DNA of 64,000 bases from Coliplasma sp045538555 (GTDB lineage: Bacteria; Bacillota; Clostridia; Oscillospirales; CAG-382): contig JAZSRP010000043.1 in NCBI GenBank assembly GCA_045538555.1, forward strand, positions 1 to 64,000, written 5' to 3'. The position numbers and the translations under genes were made by a program. Shown piece after piece: positions 17,326-25,842 of the stretch (position 1 is its first letter; each line of letters begins with the position of its first letter). The notes under the pieces are model-generated. The model was not told where the DNA came from. It saw only the letters and a list, made by a program, of their open reading frames with translations, and searched no databases.

Positions 17326-17928
17326 TCAGTTGTTTTTGTTAAAAAGGTTCATTGCTTTGTCAGTATTTCCTTCAATTATACATTCAATAGCAGAAAGAAT
17401 ATTGTCAAAATTTGCACTGACACGTTTTATGTCATCATCGGTAAACTTGCCCAGAACATAGTCTGCAAGATCGTATCCGTCGGGCTTGTTGCCGATTCCC
17501 AGCTTTATGCGGGGAAAATCCTGTGTACCGAGGTGAGAAATAATTGACTTGATTCCGTTGTGTCCGCCTGCGCTTCCGTTTTTTCTGATGCGAAGCGCAC
17601 CGACACCAATTGAGGTGTCATCATAGATTACAATAACATTTTCTGCAGGAATTTTATAAAAGTTGGCTGCATCTCTGACTGCTTCTCCGGAGTTGTTCAT
17701 ATATGTTTGAGGTTTCATCAACAAAACGCCTGTTTGACTGATGATTGTCTTTTGGATGAGCGAAAGATGCTTGAGGTGCTTGATATTGCACCCAAGCTTT
17801 TCGGCGATATGGTCGATTGCCAAAAATCCTGCGTTGTGGCGTGTGTGTGCATATTGGGATCCGGGATTGCCCAAACCTACTACTAAAAAACGAGGTGTGG
17901 ATTTTCCTATCCCTCCAAAAAATTTCAT
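17326..17928 (-). CDS. pth: Peptidyl-tRNA hydrolase
   Basis: Releases tRNA from peptidyl-tRNA that has dropped off ribosomes. The 200-aa protein shows VVGLGNPGSQYAHTRHNAGF with the catalytic His in TRHN, KPQTYMNNSGE, and DDTSIGVGALRIRKNGSAGGHNG. It is about 10 residues longer at the N-terminus (MKFFGGIGKSTPR) than the usual start. GAGAGG lies 8 nt before the ATG, so the longer form is probably real. First gene of the pth-mfd-PPIase-tyrS set. Confidence 0.97.
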   Translation of the reverse strand: MKFFGGIGKSTPRFLVVGLGNPGSQYAHTRHNAGFLAIDHIAEKLGCNIKHLKHLSLIQKTIISQTGVLLMKPQTYMNNSGEAVRDAANFYKIPAENVIVIYDDTSIGVGALRIRKNGSAGGHNGIKSIISHLGTQDFPRIKLGIGNKPDGYDLADYVLGKFTDDDIKRVSANFDNILSAIECIIEGNTDKAMNLFNKNN

Positions 17929-17962
17929 GTTATTTTCCTCTCAACAAACGTGATAAAACAAC

Positions 17963-17992
17963 TCAAAGAGGCCGTATAAACAGCCCCTTTTT
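17963..17992 (-). terminator. Weak hairpin after the PH-domain gene
   Basis: On the minus strand AGGGGC (17986-17981 region) pairs with GCCTCT across a ~10-nt loop, with one G-U pair, followed by TTTGAGTTG. The short stem and poor T tract make this at best a leaky terminator between the membrane-protein pair and pth. Confidence 0.35.
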
Positions 17993-18005
17993 GTGGTTTT
18001 AATAA

Positions 18006-19556
18006 TTATTTTTCGTCAATTGTTGCAACAAAGAAGAAATCTGTGGGATCGATTTTTTTGCTTTCTTTTGGAGTTGTTTTTTGGGGTTTCTTGTCAGTTT
18101 CTTCTTCCTCGTCGTCAAAAATCACAACGGGAGGATAATCCTCATTTGCGTGTTCAACAGTGTTTTTTGAAACAAAATTGGATTCTTTTGTTTTGTGAGG
18201 TTCATTTTTTTCAAGTTTTGAAAAATCAATAGCATACGTATCAAATTCTATTTCTGACTTGTTTATATCATTCTCGCCAGAATCGTTTGATTTGTTGGCT
18301 TTCGTGTCAGATGAGTTGTCGGTGTTTGGTTCATTATCGTTTTTGATCATATCAACCAAGCTGTCGGAACCGTCGGCAGCATTGTCATATGCCTTTTCCG
18401 ACACGGGTGAATCCACGGGCAATGAAATGTCGTTTTCCGTATGGTCAAAAATGGTTTTTGTTTCTTTGACTTCTTCAACACTTGGACACTGACCTATGTG
18501 TGTAAAAATATCCTCGTGGGTCATTTCGGAGTTTTGCGACTGCTGTGAAGGAGTAATGAGAATATCAAGATCTGTTTTTTGTTTTACAGATGCATCTCTT
18601 GAGAGTGAATATGGAAGGTTTGGGTCGGCAAGCATCTTTTCAATCTCAGGGATCTTTGAAAGCCTGACCGAACCCAAAAGCTCGTTGATCTCATCTGTCA
18701 CAGAATCATCCTCAAGATCTTTGCTTTCTGCTTTGGCAGGAGGATTTTCGGATTCTTCTTTTACATTTGAATCAGTATCAACACTGCTTCCGGTCTTTTT
18801 CAAAAGAATATCATAAAAATCATCTTGGCTGATAATGGTTTTGCTTTTTGATTCCGATGTGGGTTTTGTATCGACAGGCGCCGTTTTTGTATCAAGATCA
18901 TCTTTGAGGGATGATGCTTGTTTTTCCGCCTTGTATGCTGCAATATCGTTTTCTGTACCGCCGAATGCGCGTATGACATCCTCACTGCTGAAAGGATTTG
19001 TTTTTACTTTTTGCGGTTCGGTATTCTCAAGCGCTCTTGATTCTCTGATAAACTTGTTGAATAGCTCTTTGAGCTCCTTAAGCGAAGTGCGGATATCCTG
19101 TTGAGGTATCAGAATAGAGGGGAGATTTTCTTCGAGATTATCGCGCATTTCCTCTGCGGCTTTTCCATGGAGCATTGCAAGAACAATGTCGTTGTTTTCA
19201 AGACGGATGCCAAAAAGCGGTGATTTTTTTGTGCCGAATATCCCGATGCTCGAAATGTTGGTCCACTCTATCTCCACGTTGCTGCCAAGTGATGAAACGG
19301 AAAATCCATGATTGTTGAGCACCAATGCGTTTTGGGGCTTGATCTCACGCATAAGTAGGTAAACAAACAAAGAAATGAAAAATATAAATGCTATACCGCC
19401 GATTGCAAGAAACATGATCTTTTTCTCGGCTGCAAAATCAAACAAATACGGCATGAGTGCAAAAAACAGGGAGCCAACTGATAGAAAGAGCCAACATATG
19501 CCGATAGTCAAAAAATTACTGCGTTTTTCTTTGATTTCAATGATATTGTAGTTCAT
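18006..19556 (-). CDS. Membrane protein with PH-like domain and long acidic disordered tail
   Basis: 516 aa; no named family confidently recognised. Two membrane helices (residues about 16-38 and 45-67) are followed by a ~100-residue beta-rich segment (QNALVLNNHGFSVSSLG, EIEWTNISSIGIFG, PLFGIRLENND) that resembles bacterial PH-like or STM3941-like domains. Residues about 190-516 are low complexity, rich in Asp, Glu, Ser and Lys, and predicted disordered, ending KKIDPTDFFFVATIDEK. The gene starts 3 nt after the upstream membrane-protein gene, so the two are probably cotranscribed. A role in envelope organisation is possible but is a guess. Confidence 0.75.
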   Translation of the reverse strand: MNYNIIEIKEKRSNFLTIGICWLFLSVGSLFFALMPYLFDFAAEKKIMFLAIGGIAFIFFISLFVYLLMREIKPQNALVLNNHGFSVSSLGSNVEIEWTNISSIGIFGTKKSPLFGIRLENNDIVLAMLHGKAAEEMRDNLEENLPSILIPQQDIRTSLKELKELFNKFIRESRALENTEPQKVKTNPFSSEDVIRAFGGTENDIAAYKAEKQASSLKDDLDTKTAPVDTKPTSESKSKTIISQDDFYDILLKKTGSSVDTDSNVKEESENPPAKAESKDLEDDSVTDEINELLGSVRLSKIPEIEKMLADPNLPYSLSRDASVKQKTDLDILITPSQQSQNSEMTHEDIFTHIGQCPSVEEVKETKTIFDHTENDISLPVDSPVSEKAYDNAADGSDSLVDMIKNDNEPNTDNSSDTKANKSNDSGENDINKSEIEFDTYAIDFSKLEKNEPHKTKESNFVSKNTVEHANEDYPPVVIFDDEEEETDKKPQKTTPKESKKIDPTDFFFVATIDEK

Positions 19557-19559
19557 ATG

Positions 19560-20225
19560 TCAGTCCTCCTGCGGCTCAAAATCCGCTTTTGTAAAAACAG
19601 TGTTGTTTTTGTATATTGTAAGCGTCTCTATTGTTTGTTCAACATCCTTGTGTTTTACGGCAAAATACCATATCTTGTTTTCTCGCTTTTCGTTTTGGTG
19701 GTCTTCCTTGTTGTATCGCAGATCGTTTAGGTCAAGTTTTAGGTCCACGTTTTCAAAGCAGACACGGGCAAATGCATATTTTCCACGTGAATCCGTTACA
19801 ATGTTTGTGGGTTGAAAAATGTTGCCGTCGCTGTCTGTCAAAACAAAGTACAGTCCTGCATCATCACCGTTTGTCAACTTGTCGGTATTGACCTTCACGC
19901 CGATCTCAAGTGCTTGGCAATCCTCGGCGTAAAAAATGTGGTATAGCTGAACTGTCCCGTCATAGTTCATAAAATCAGCCGCGTTGATTCTGAAAAAATC
20001 AAATTCATCTCCAATCTCTTCGGCTTGCTGAACAACAGAAGGCGTAAAATACATCTGCTCAAGAATCTTGCTGTCTCGGTTTGAAAATATTACGTAAAAA
20101 ATGACTGCATATATCAAAAAGGAAATGCCGTACATTGTCCATTTGAAAATGCCTTTTACAATACGATATGTTTTTGATTCCCGTTCGTCTCTGTCCTCGG
20201 GGAAATAGTTGCCTTGATAATCCAT
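19560..20225 (-). CDS. Single-pass membrane protein of unknown function
   Basis: 221 aa. A charged cytoplasmic N-terminus (NYFPEDRDERESKTYRIVKG) leads into one membrane helix (residues about 28-48, FKWTMYGISFLIYAVIFYVI), and the remaining ~170 residues are predicted outside, beta-rich (LYHIFYAEDCQALEIGVKVN, GLYFVLTDSDGNIFQP). I recognise no family. It lies between the DnaA-box cluster and the PH-like protein gene, and the pair probably forms one transcription unit. Confidence 0.7.
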   Translation of the reverse strand: MDYQGNYFPEDRDERESKTYRIVKGIFKWTMYGISFLIYAVIFYVIFSNRDSKILEQMYFTPSVVQQAEEIGDEFDFFRINAADFMNYDGTVQLYHIFYAEDCQALEIGVKVNTDKLTNGDDAGLYFVLTDSDGNIFQPTNIVTDSRGKYAFARVCFENVDLKLDLNDLRYNKEDHQNEKRENKIWYFAVKHKDVEQTIETLTIYKNNTVFTKADFEPQED

Positions 20226-20280
20226 GGTGTCGCTCTTTCTGTGATTTTTGATTGGTTACATAATTTTTGTCAAAAAATAG

Positions 20281-20395
20281 TTATTCACTGAGTTTTCCAC
20301 ATTTCAACAGGTCCTAGGTAAAAAAACAGCTTGATTTTTCAAGAAAAACCAGAGTTTTCCACAAAGTTGTTCACATCGAGGGGTGTTTTTCCACA
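20281..20395 (+). promoter_or_regulatory. Cluster of DnaA-box-like 9-mers
   Basis: Five same-strand matches to TTATNCACA with 0-1 mismatch: TTATTCACT (20281), TTTTCCACA (20293), TTTTCCACA (20355), TTGTTCACA (20367) and TTTTCCACA (20387). Two pairs are each spaced 12 nt apart. They fill the 197-bp gap between yifB and the 221-aa membrane protein gene. Clusters of this kind bind DnaA in Firmicutes. No dnaA or dnaN gene is nearby, so oriC is not indicated. Confidence 0.55.
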
Positions 20396-20422
20396 TGTTT
20401 TATGTAAACTGTAATGTGTGTT

Positions 20423-21988
20423 TCACAAGGAAAAATACTTTCTGTCAAGCGATCTCATCTGTATTGCAACTGCAATGTGCTGTTTTTGAATGAGTTGACT
20501 TTGGTCAAAATCAGCAACTGTACGCGCAACTTTTAGGACACGGTCGTATCCTCTTGCAGATAATCCCAGCTTGTCATATGCGTCACGCAAAAGATCTCTG
20601 CCGCTATCGTCAACTACGCAAAATTTTCGGATGTGTTTTGGTTGCATTGCGGCGTTGTTTGTGAGAGGAAGCCCGTTTGCAAGCTTTTCGCCGTCAAAAC
20701 GTTCCATTGCAAACTCCCGTGCTTTGCAAACTCGAGCGCGTATCTCGCTGCTGCTCTCTGCAGCAACAGAGGTGTCAAGGTCCGAAAAAGCAAGTGCATT
20801 GACCTCGACTTGAATATCGATTCTGTCAAGTATGGGACCGGAAATTTTTGACAAATATGAGTTGCGGGACATCGGTGTACAGCTACATGCTTTTGTGGGA
20901 TGACCGTAGAATCCGCATTTGCAGAGGTTCATAGCACACACCAACATAAAAGAGCTTGGGTATTCGACAGTGCTGTTGACTCTTGCTATGGTAACCTTGC
21001 GCTCCTCAACGGGTTGCCTGAGAACCTCGCATGCGTGCTTGTCAAATTCCGGAAATTCATCAAGAAACAAAACTCCGTTGTTTGCAAGAGAAATTTCACC
21101 GGGCTTTGGATTTGTACCGCCTCCGATGAGAGCTGCGGCGGAAAGAGAGTGATGAGGTAATCTGAAAGGCCTTTTTGTAATAAGCGGTTTGAGTTCGGAT
21201 GAATAACCCGCGATAGAATAAATTTTTGAAGTTTCGATTGATTCCTCAAGGGTGATGGGAGGGAGAATATCGGGCAACCGAGATGCGAGCATGCTTTTTC
21301 CTGTGCCGGGAGGGCCTATAAGGAGAACGTTGTGAGCTCCGGCGGCAGCGATCTCAAGTGCCTTTTTGGCGGTTTCCTGTCCCTTTACGTCTCGGTAATC
21401 AGAATTTATCTCGTTGGAAACTTTGAAAAAATCATGTTCCTCAAATATCAGTGGCAAGACTTTTTCTCTTGTCAAAAAGTGATTGATCAACTGAACAAGG
21501 TTTTTTATGGGATAAACATTGATCTTTCCTGCAGCAGATGCCTCGGGAGCGTTCTCAGCAGGTACAAACATGCGTCGAAATCCGGAATCTCTGGCAGCTA
21601 CCGCCATTGGCAAAACTCCGGTGACCGGTCTCAGCTCACCGGACAGTGAAAGCTCTCCGATAAAACAGCAATCGGAAAAATCAATTTTGTTAAACCCGGG
21701 AATATCCAGAAGCGAAAGCAGGATAGGCAGATCAAAAACCGTGCCTTCCTTCCGAACGTCAGCAGGGGCAAGGTTTACTGTCAAAACACCGCGCTTGAGC
21801 GGCATGTTGATAGCTCTTGCGGCGGCGCGAACGCGGCCTTGGGATTCTTTTACGGCTGTATCCGGAAGACCAATAATATCCATTCGCGGGCTGCTGCTGG
21901 CGGCACTGGTGGCCTCCACCGTAACGATCTGTCCGTCTATTCCTCGAAGTGCGGCGGAATAAAATGTACTGACCAAATCATTTCTCAT
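20423..21988 (-). CDS. YifB/ComM-family Mg-chelatase-like AAA ATPase
   Basis: 521 aa, normal for the family. The N-terminal ChlI-like fold (residues about 20-140: RMDIIGLPDTAVKESQGRV, LNLAPADVRKEG-like) precedes the AAA module with Walker A IGPPGTGKSM and Walker B NGVLFLDEFPEF, then the C-terminal Mg-chelatase domain ending SLDRKYFSL. ComM in some bacteria is a helicase promoting branch migration during natural transformation; in Clostridia the role is not settled. The start at 21988 (MRNDLVSTFYSAAL) has GGAAAGGAG upstream. An ATG 21 codons earlier reads through the promoter. Confidence 0.93.
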   Translation of the reverse strand: MRNDLVSTFYSAALRGIDGQIVTVEATSAASSSPRMDIIGLPDTAVKESQGRVRAAARAINMPLKRGVLTVNLAPADVRKEGTVFDLPILLSLLDIPGFNKIDFSDCCFIGELSLSGELRPVTGVLPMAVAARDSGFRRMFVPAENAPEASAAGKINVYPIKNLVQLINHFLTREKVLPLIFEEHDFFKVSNEINSDYRDVKGQETAKKALEIAAAGAHNVLLIGPPGTGKSMLASRLPDILPPITLEESIETSKIYSIAGYSSELKPLITKRPFRLPHHSLSAAALIGGGTNPKPGEISLANNGVLFLDEFPEFDKHACEVLRQPVEERKVTIARVNSTVEYPSSFMLVCAMNLCKCGFYGHPTKACSCTPMSRNSYLSKISGPILDRIDIQVEVNALAFSDLDTSVAAESSSEIRARVCKAREFAMERFDGEKLANGLPLTNNAAMQPKHIRKFCVVDDSGRDLLRDAYDKLGLSARGYDRVLKVARTVADFDQSQLIQKQHIAVAIQMRSLDRKYFSL

Positions 21989-22022
21989 AAAAACACCCGC
22001 TCCTTTCCTATATACAGAGTCA

Positions 22023-22051
22023 ATAATATCATAAATAATTTTGTTTTTCAA
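22023..22051 (-). promoter_or_regulatory. Sigma-A promoter of the yifB/comM gene
   Basis: On the minus strand TTGAAA (22051-22046), 17 nt, TATTAT (22028-22023), about 35 nt before the chosen ATG. It faces away from the pyruvate:ferredoxin oxidoreductase promoter. Confidence 0.7.
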
Positions 22052-22142
22052 GACGTTGATGAATATATGTATGAAAAAATAAACTTTTCATAAAATGTAA
22101 AATTTTGTTTTAATCAAATGTCGAAAAATTAAGAAAATGCTC

Positions 22143-22171
22143 TTTACAATCAAAAAAAAAGGTGCTATAGT
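22143..22171 (+). promoter_or_regulatory. Sigma-A promoter of the PFOR gene
   Basis: TTTACA (22143-22148), 17-nt spacer containing a nine-A run, TATAGT (22166-22171), 43 nt before the ATG. It supports the start at 22215 over an in-frame start at 22137. Confidence 0.65.
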
Positions 22172-22214
22172 ATGTATGTATGAATATGAAAACAAAACAG
22201 GAGGCAAGTTCCAT

Positions 22215-25200
22215 ATGTCAACAAGAAAAAAGCTGTCAATGGACGGCAACACAGCCGCGGCGCACGTGTCATATGCGTTTACCGAGGTTGCAGGTATTTA
22301 TCCCATCACTCCTTCATCTCCCATGGCAGAGGTCACTGATCAGTGGGCAGCTGAAGGACGCAAGAACATCTTTGGCCAGACTGTAAAGGTCGTTGAGATG
22401 CAGTCCGAGGGCGGTGCTTCGGGTACTGTTCACGGTTCTCTTGCCGCAGGTGCTCTTACCACAACCTACACAGCATCGCAGGGTCTCCTGCTCATGATTC
22501 CCAATATGTACAAAATCGCCGGCGAGCTTCTTCCCGGTGTAATCCATGTTTCTGCTCGTTGCCTTGCTTCTCACGCACTCAACATTTTTGGAGATCACTC
22601 CGATGTTATGGCGTGCAGACAGACCGGTTTTGCGCTCCTTTGCGCTTCCAATGTTCAGGAAGTTATGGACCTTGGCGCTGTTGCACACCTTACTGCAATT
22701 GAAAGCAGAGTTCCTTTCCTACACTTCTTTGACGGTTTCAGAACCTCTCACGAGATTCAAAAAGTTGAGGTTTGGGATTATGACGATCTTGCTGAGATGT
22801 GTAACTGGGATGCTGTAAAAGCATTTAGAGAAAGAGCACTCAATCCTGAGCATCCAGTTCTCCGCGGTACAGCTCAGAACCCCGATATCTTCTTCCAGGC
22901 AAGAGAGGCCTGCAATACTTATTATGATGCAGTTCCCGCACTCGTTGAGAAATACATGGACAAGGTCAACGAAAAGGCCGGAACAAACTACAAACCCTTC
23001 AACTACTACGGCGCTCCCGACGCAGAAAAAGTCATCATTGCGATGGGTTCTGTTTGCGACACCATTGAGGAGACAGTTGATTATATCAACGCAAACGGCG
23101 GCAAAGTTGGTCTTGTAAAGGTTCGTCTGTATCGTCCTTTTGTCAACTCACTGCTTGTTGACGCAATCCCCGCTACTGCAAAGAAGATTGCTGTTATGGA
23201 CAGAACAAAAGAGCCCGGCGCAGGCGCTGAGCCCTTGTTCCTTGATGTCGTAAACGCACTCCGCGGTACCGCATTTGAATCTGCTCTTGTTGTTGGCGGT
23301 AGATATGGTCTCGGCTCCAAGGATACAACTCCCGCATGTATTTTTGCTGTATTCAACAACCTTGATGCTGACAAACCCATCGATGGATTTACCGTTGGTA
23401 TCAACGACGATGTTACCAACCTTTCTCTTCCCATGGAGCCCGCTCCCAATACCGCAGGTGAGGGAATCGTTGCATGTAAATTCTGGGGTCTTGGCTCTGA
23501 CGGTACAGTTGGAGCAAACAAGAACTCTATCAAGATCATCGGCGACCATACCGACAAGTACATTCAGGCATACTTTGCATACGACTCCAAAAAGTCCGGC
23601 GGTATCACCATCAGCCACCTGCGTTTTGGTGACACTCCCATCAGATCAACATACTATGTATCCCACGCAAACTTTGTGGCTTGCCACAATCCTTCCTATA
23701 TTGATAAATATGACATCACCGGCGATCTTGCTGAGGGCGGAACTTTCCTGCTCAACTGCCAGTGGAGCGCAGACGAGCTCAACGAGAAGCTTCCTGCAAA
23801 GGTGAAGAGGGATATTGCGACCAAAAATGTGAACTTCTATACCATCGACGCAATTACAATTGCACGTGAGATCGGTCTCGGCAACAGAACAAATACTGTT
23901 CTTCAGAGCGCTTTCTTCTCTCTTGCAAATATTATTCCTTCTGCAGATGCTATCGAGTATATGAAAAAAGCTGCTTACAAGAGCTTTGCAAAGAAGGGTG
24001 AAGCTATTGTCAACATGAACTATGCCGCAATTGATGCCGGAGCAAATGCGTTTACAAAGATCGATGTTCCTGCTGATTGGGCAACGGCTGTTGATACCAA
24101 AAAGGTTGATAAGAACCTCGAAGGCAGACCTGAGGTTGTGAAATTTGTGCGTGAGATTCTTGAGCCCGCAAATGCACAGAAGGGTGATGATCTTCCTGTT
24201 TCTATCTTCCATGAGAACGCAGACGGCACATTCCCCCAGGGTACCGCTGCGTACGAGAAGCGCGGTGTTGCGGTTGATGTTCCTAACTGGAATCCCGACA
24301 ACTGCATCCAGTGTAACTTCTGCTCCTACGTATGTCCTCACGCAACCATCAGACCTATTGCGATGACAGACGCTGAAGCGGAGCAGTATCCCGATTTCAA
24401 GCTTGTTCCCATGACAGGTATGGCAGGTTACAAGTTTGGTATCACAGTTTCTGCACTTGACTGCCTCGGATGCCAGAGCTGTGTACAGATCTGTCCCGGC
24501 AAAAAAGGCGAAAAGGCGCTCTCTATGGCACCCATTGAGGGTCAGCTTAAGTATCAGAATGCATTTGATGCAAGCTACAAATATGCTGACAACAAAGAAG
24601 TTCTTGCAAAATTCAAACCCGAAACCGTAAAGGGCAGCCAGTTCAAGCAGCCCCTCCTCGAGTTCTCGGGCGCATGCGCAGGCTGCGGTGAGACACCTTA
24701 TGCAAAGCTGATCACTCAGCTCTTCGGCGACAGAATGTTTATTGCCAACGCAACCGGATGTTCCTCTATCTGGGGCGGTTCTGCTCCTTCTATGCCTTAC
24801 ACCGTGAACAAAGACGGACACGGTCCGGCATGGGCAAACTCTCTCTTTGAGGACAACGCAGAGTTTGGTATCGGTATGGCAACTGCAATGAACGCACGCA
24901 GAGACCGTCTTGCAGAGACCGTGACTACTCTTATCGCAATTGATTACACCGATGCTGATATCAAAGCAGCGGGTGCAGAATGGCTTGCAGGTAAAGACGA
25001 GGCGGAGTCATCCAAGGATGCCGGCGCAAAGCTTCTTGCTGCATGCAAGGATGCTATTATTGATGGTTGCACCTGCGATGCATGTACTCTTGCTCGCAAG
25101 GTAGTTGAGGATGCTGATCTTCTCACCAAAAAATCCATGTGGATCTTTGGTGGCGATGGTTGGGCATATGATATCGGATTTGGCGGTCTTGACCATGCAC

Positions 25201-25778
25201 TTGCATCTGGCGAGGATGTAAATATCTTTGTGTTTGATACAGAGGTTTATTCCAACACCGGCGGACAGGCGTCCAAGTCAACTCCTACCGGTTCTACTGC
25301 AAAGTTTGCAGCTGCAGGTAAAACAATGAAGAAAAAAGACCTTGCAGCGATTGCGATGTCCTACGGTTACGTATACGTAGCACAGATTGCAATGGGCGCC
25401 GACTATGCACAGTGCATCAAGGCGATCACTGAGGCCGAAAAGTACAAAGGACCTTCCCTTATTATCGGTTATGCACCCTGTATCAACCATGGTATCAAGA
25501 AAGGTCTTGGTACAAGCATGCTTGAGACAAAAGCAGCTGTTGCAGCCGGTTACTGGTTCAACTTCCGCTACAACCCCGAGCTTGCTGCTGAGGGCAAAAA
25601 CCCCTTCGTGCTCGACAGCAAAGAGCCCACAACATCCTACAAGGACTTCATCAAGTCTGAGACTAGATACAGTTCTTTGGGACTGTCCTTCCCTGAGAGA
25701 GCAGAAAAACTCTTTGATACTGCTGAACAGCAGTCCAAGGAAAAATATGCTATGCTCAAGAAGAAAGCAGAGAATTAA
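22215..25778 (+). CDS. nifJ: Pyruvate:ferredoxin (flavodoxin) oxidoreductase, single-chain
   Basis: Oxidises pyruvate to acetyl-CoA, CO2 and reduced ferredoxin, the central pyruvate step of anaerobic fermentation. The 1187-aa chain has all domains fused: pyruvate-binding N-terminus (VAGIYPITPSSPMAE), domain II, the EKR region, a two-cluster ferredoxin domain (CIQCNFCSYVCP near residue 697; CLGCQSCVQICP near 750) and the TPP domain (CAGCGETPY near 821, GGDGWAYDIGFGG, NTGGQASKSTPTG). The later DGCTCDAC contributes to the third cluster region. ATG at 22215 follows AGGAGG by 10 nt. The gene is rich in frequent codons, as expected for a highly expressed enzyme. Confidence 0.98.
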   Translation: MSTRKKLSMDGNTAAAHVSYAFTEVAGIYPITPSSPMAEVTDQWAAEGRKNIFGQTVKVVEMQSEGGASGTVHGSLAAGALTTTYTASQGLLLMIPNMYKIAGELLPGVIHVSARCLASHALNIFGDHSDVMACRQTGFALLCASNVQEVMDLGAVAHLTAIESRVPFLHFFDGFRTSHEIQKVEVWDYDDLAEMCNWDAVKAFRERALNPEHPVLRGTAQNPDIFFQAREACNTYYDAVPALVEKYMDKVNEKAGTNYKPFNYYGAPDAEKVIIAMGSVCDTIEETVDYINANGGKVGLVKVRLYRPFVNSLLVDAIPATAKKIAVMDRTKEPGAGAEPLFLDVVNALRGTAFESALVVGGRYGLGSKDTTPACIFAVFNNLDADKPIDGFTVGINDDVTNLSLPMEPAPNTAGEGIVACKFWGLGSDGTVGANKNSIKIIGDHTDKYIQAYFAYDSKKSGGITISHLRFGDTPIRSTYYVSHANFVACHNPSYIDKYDITGDLAEGGTFLLNCQWSADELNEKLPAKVKRDIATKNVNFYTIDAITIAREIGLGNRTNTVLQSAFFSLANIIPSADAIEYMKKAAYKSFAKKGEAIVNMNYAAIDAGANAFTKIDVPADWATAVDTKKVDKNLEGRPEVVKFVREILEPANAQKGDDLPVSIFHENADGTFPQGTAAYEKRGVAVDVPNWNPDNCIQCNFCSYVCPHATIRPIAMTDAEAEQYPDFKLVPMTGMAGYKFGITVSALDCLGCQSCVQICPGKKGEKALSMAPIEGQLKYQNAFDASYKYADNKEVLAKFKPETVKGSQFKQPLLEFSGACAGCGETPYAKLITQLFGDRMFIANATGCSSIWGGSAPSMPYTVNKDGHGPAWANSLFEDNAEFGIGMATAMNARRDRLAETVTTLIAIDYTDADIKAAGAEWLAGKDEAESSKDAGAKLLAACKDAIIDGCTCDACTLARKVVEDADLLTKKSMWIFGGDGWAYDIGFGGLDHALASGEDVNIFVFDTEVYSNTGGQASKSTPTGSTAKFAAAGKTMKKKDLAAIAMSYGYVYVAQIAMGADYAQCIKAITEAEKYKGPSLIIGYAPCINHGIKKGLGTSMLETKAAVAAGYWFNFRYNPELAAEGKNPFVLDSKEPTTSYKDFIKSETRYSSLGLSFPERAEKLFDTAEQQSKEKYAMLKKKAEN

Positions 25779-25794
25779 ACAGTTATATATTGCA

Positions 25795-25820
25795 TGTGCG
25801 GGCGCATAGTCGCCCGCACA
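25795..25820 (+). other. GC-rich hairpin between PFOR and the VanY-like gene
   Basis: TGTGCGGGCG-catagt-CGCCCGCACA, a perfect 10-bp stem in the 64-bp gap. No T tract follows, so it is unlikely to end transcription fully. It could protect the PFOR mRNA 3' end or partly reduce read-through into the weaker downstream gene. Confidence 0.55.
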
Positions 25821-25842
25821 AATCAACTTACGGAGGCACAAA

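Noticed and set aside
20226..20422. Replication origin at the DnaA-box cluster
   Set aside because: No dnaA, dnaN, recF or rpmH gene is adjacent and no clear AT-rich unwinding element was identified. A regulatory or titration cluster is the more cautious reading.
23646..24821. 391-codon open frame antisense to the PFOR gene
   Set aside because: The opposite strand encodes the conserved ferredoxin and other PFOR domains. The antisense product is Cys/Arg-rich and low in plausible structure, a by-product of biased codon use.
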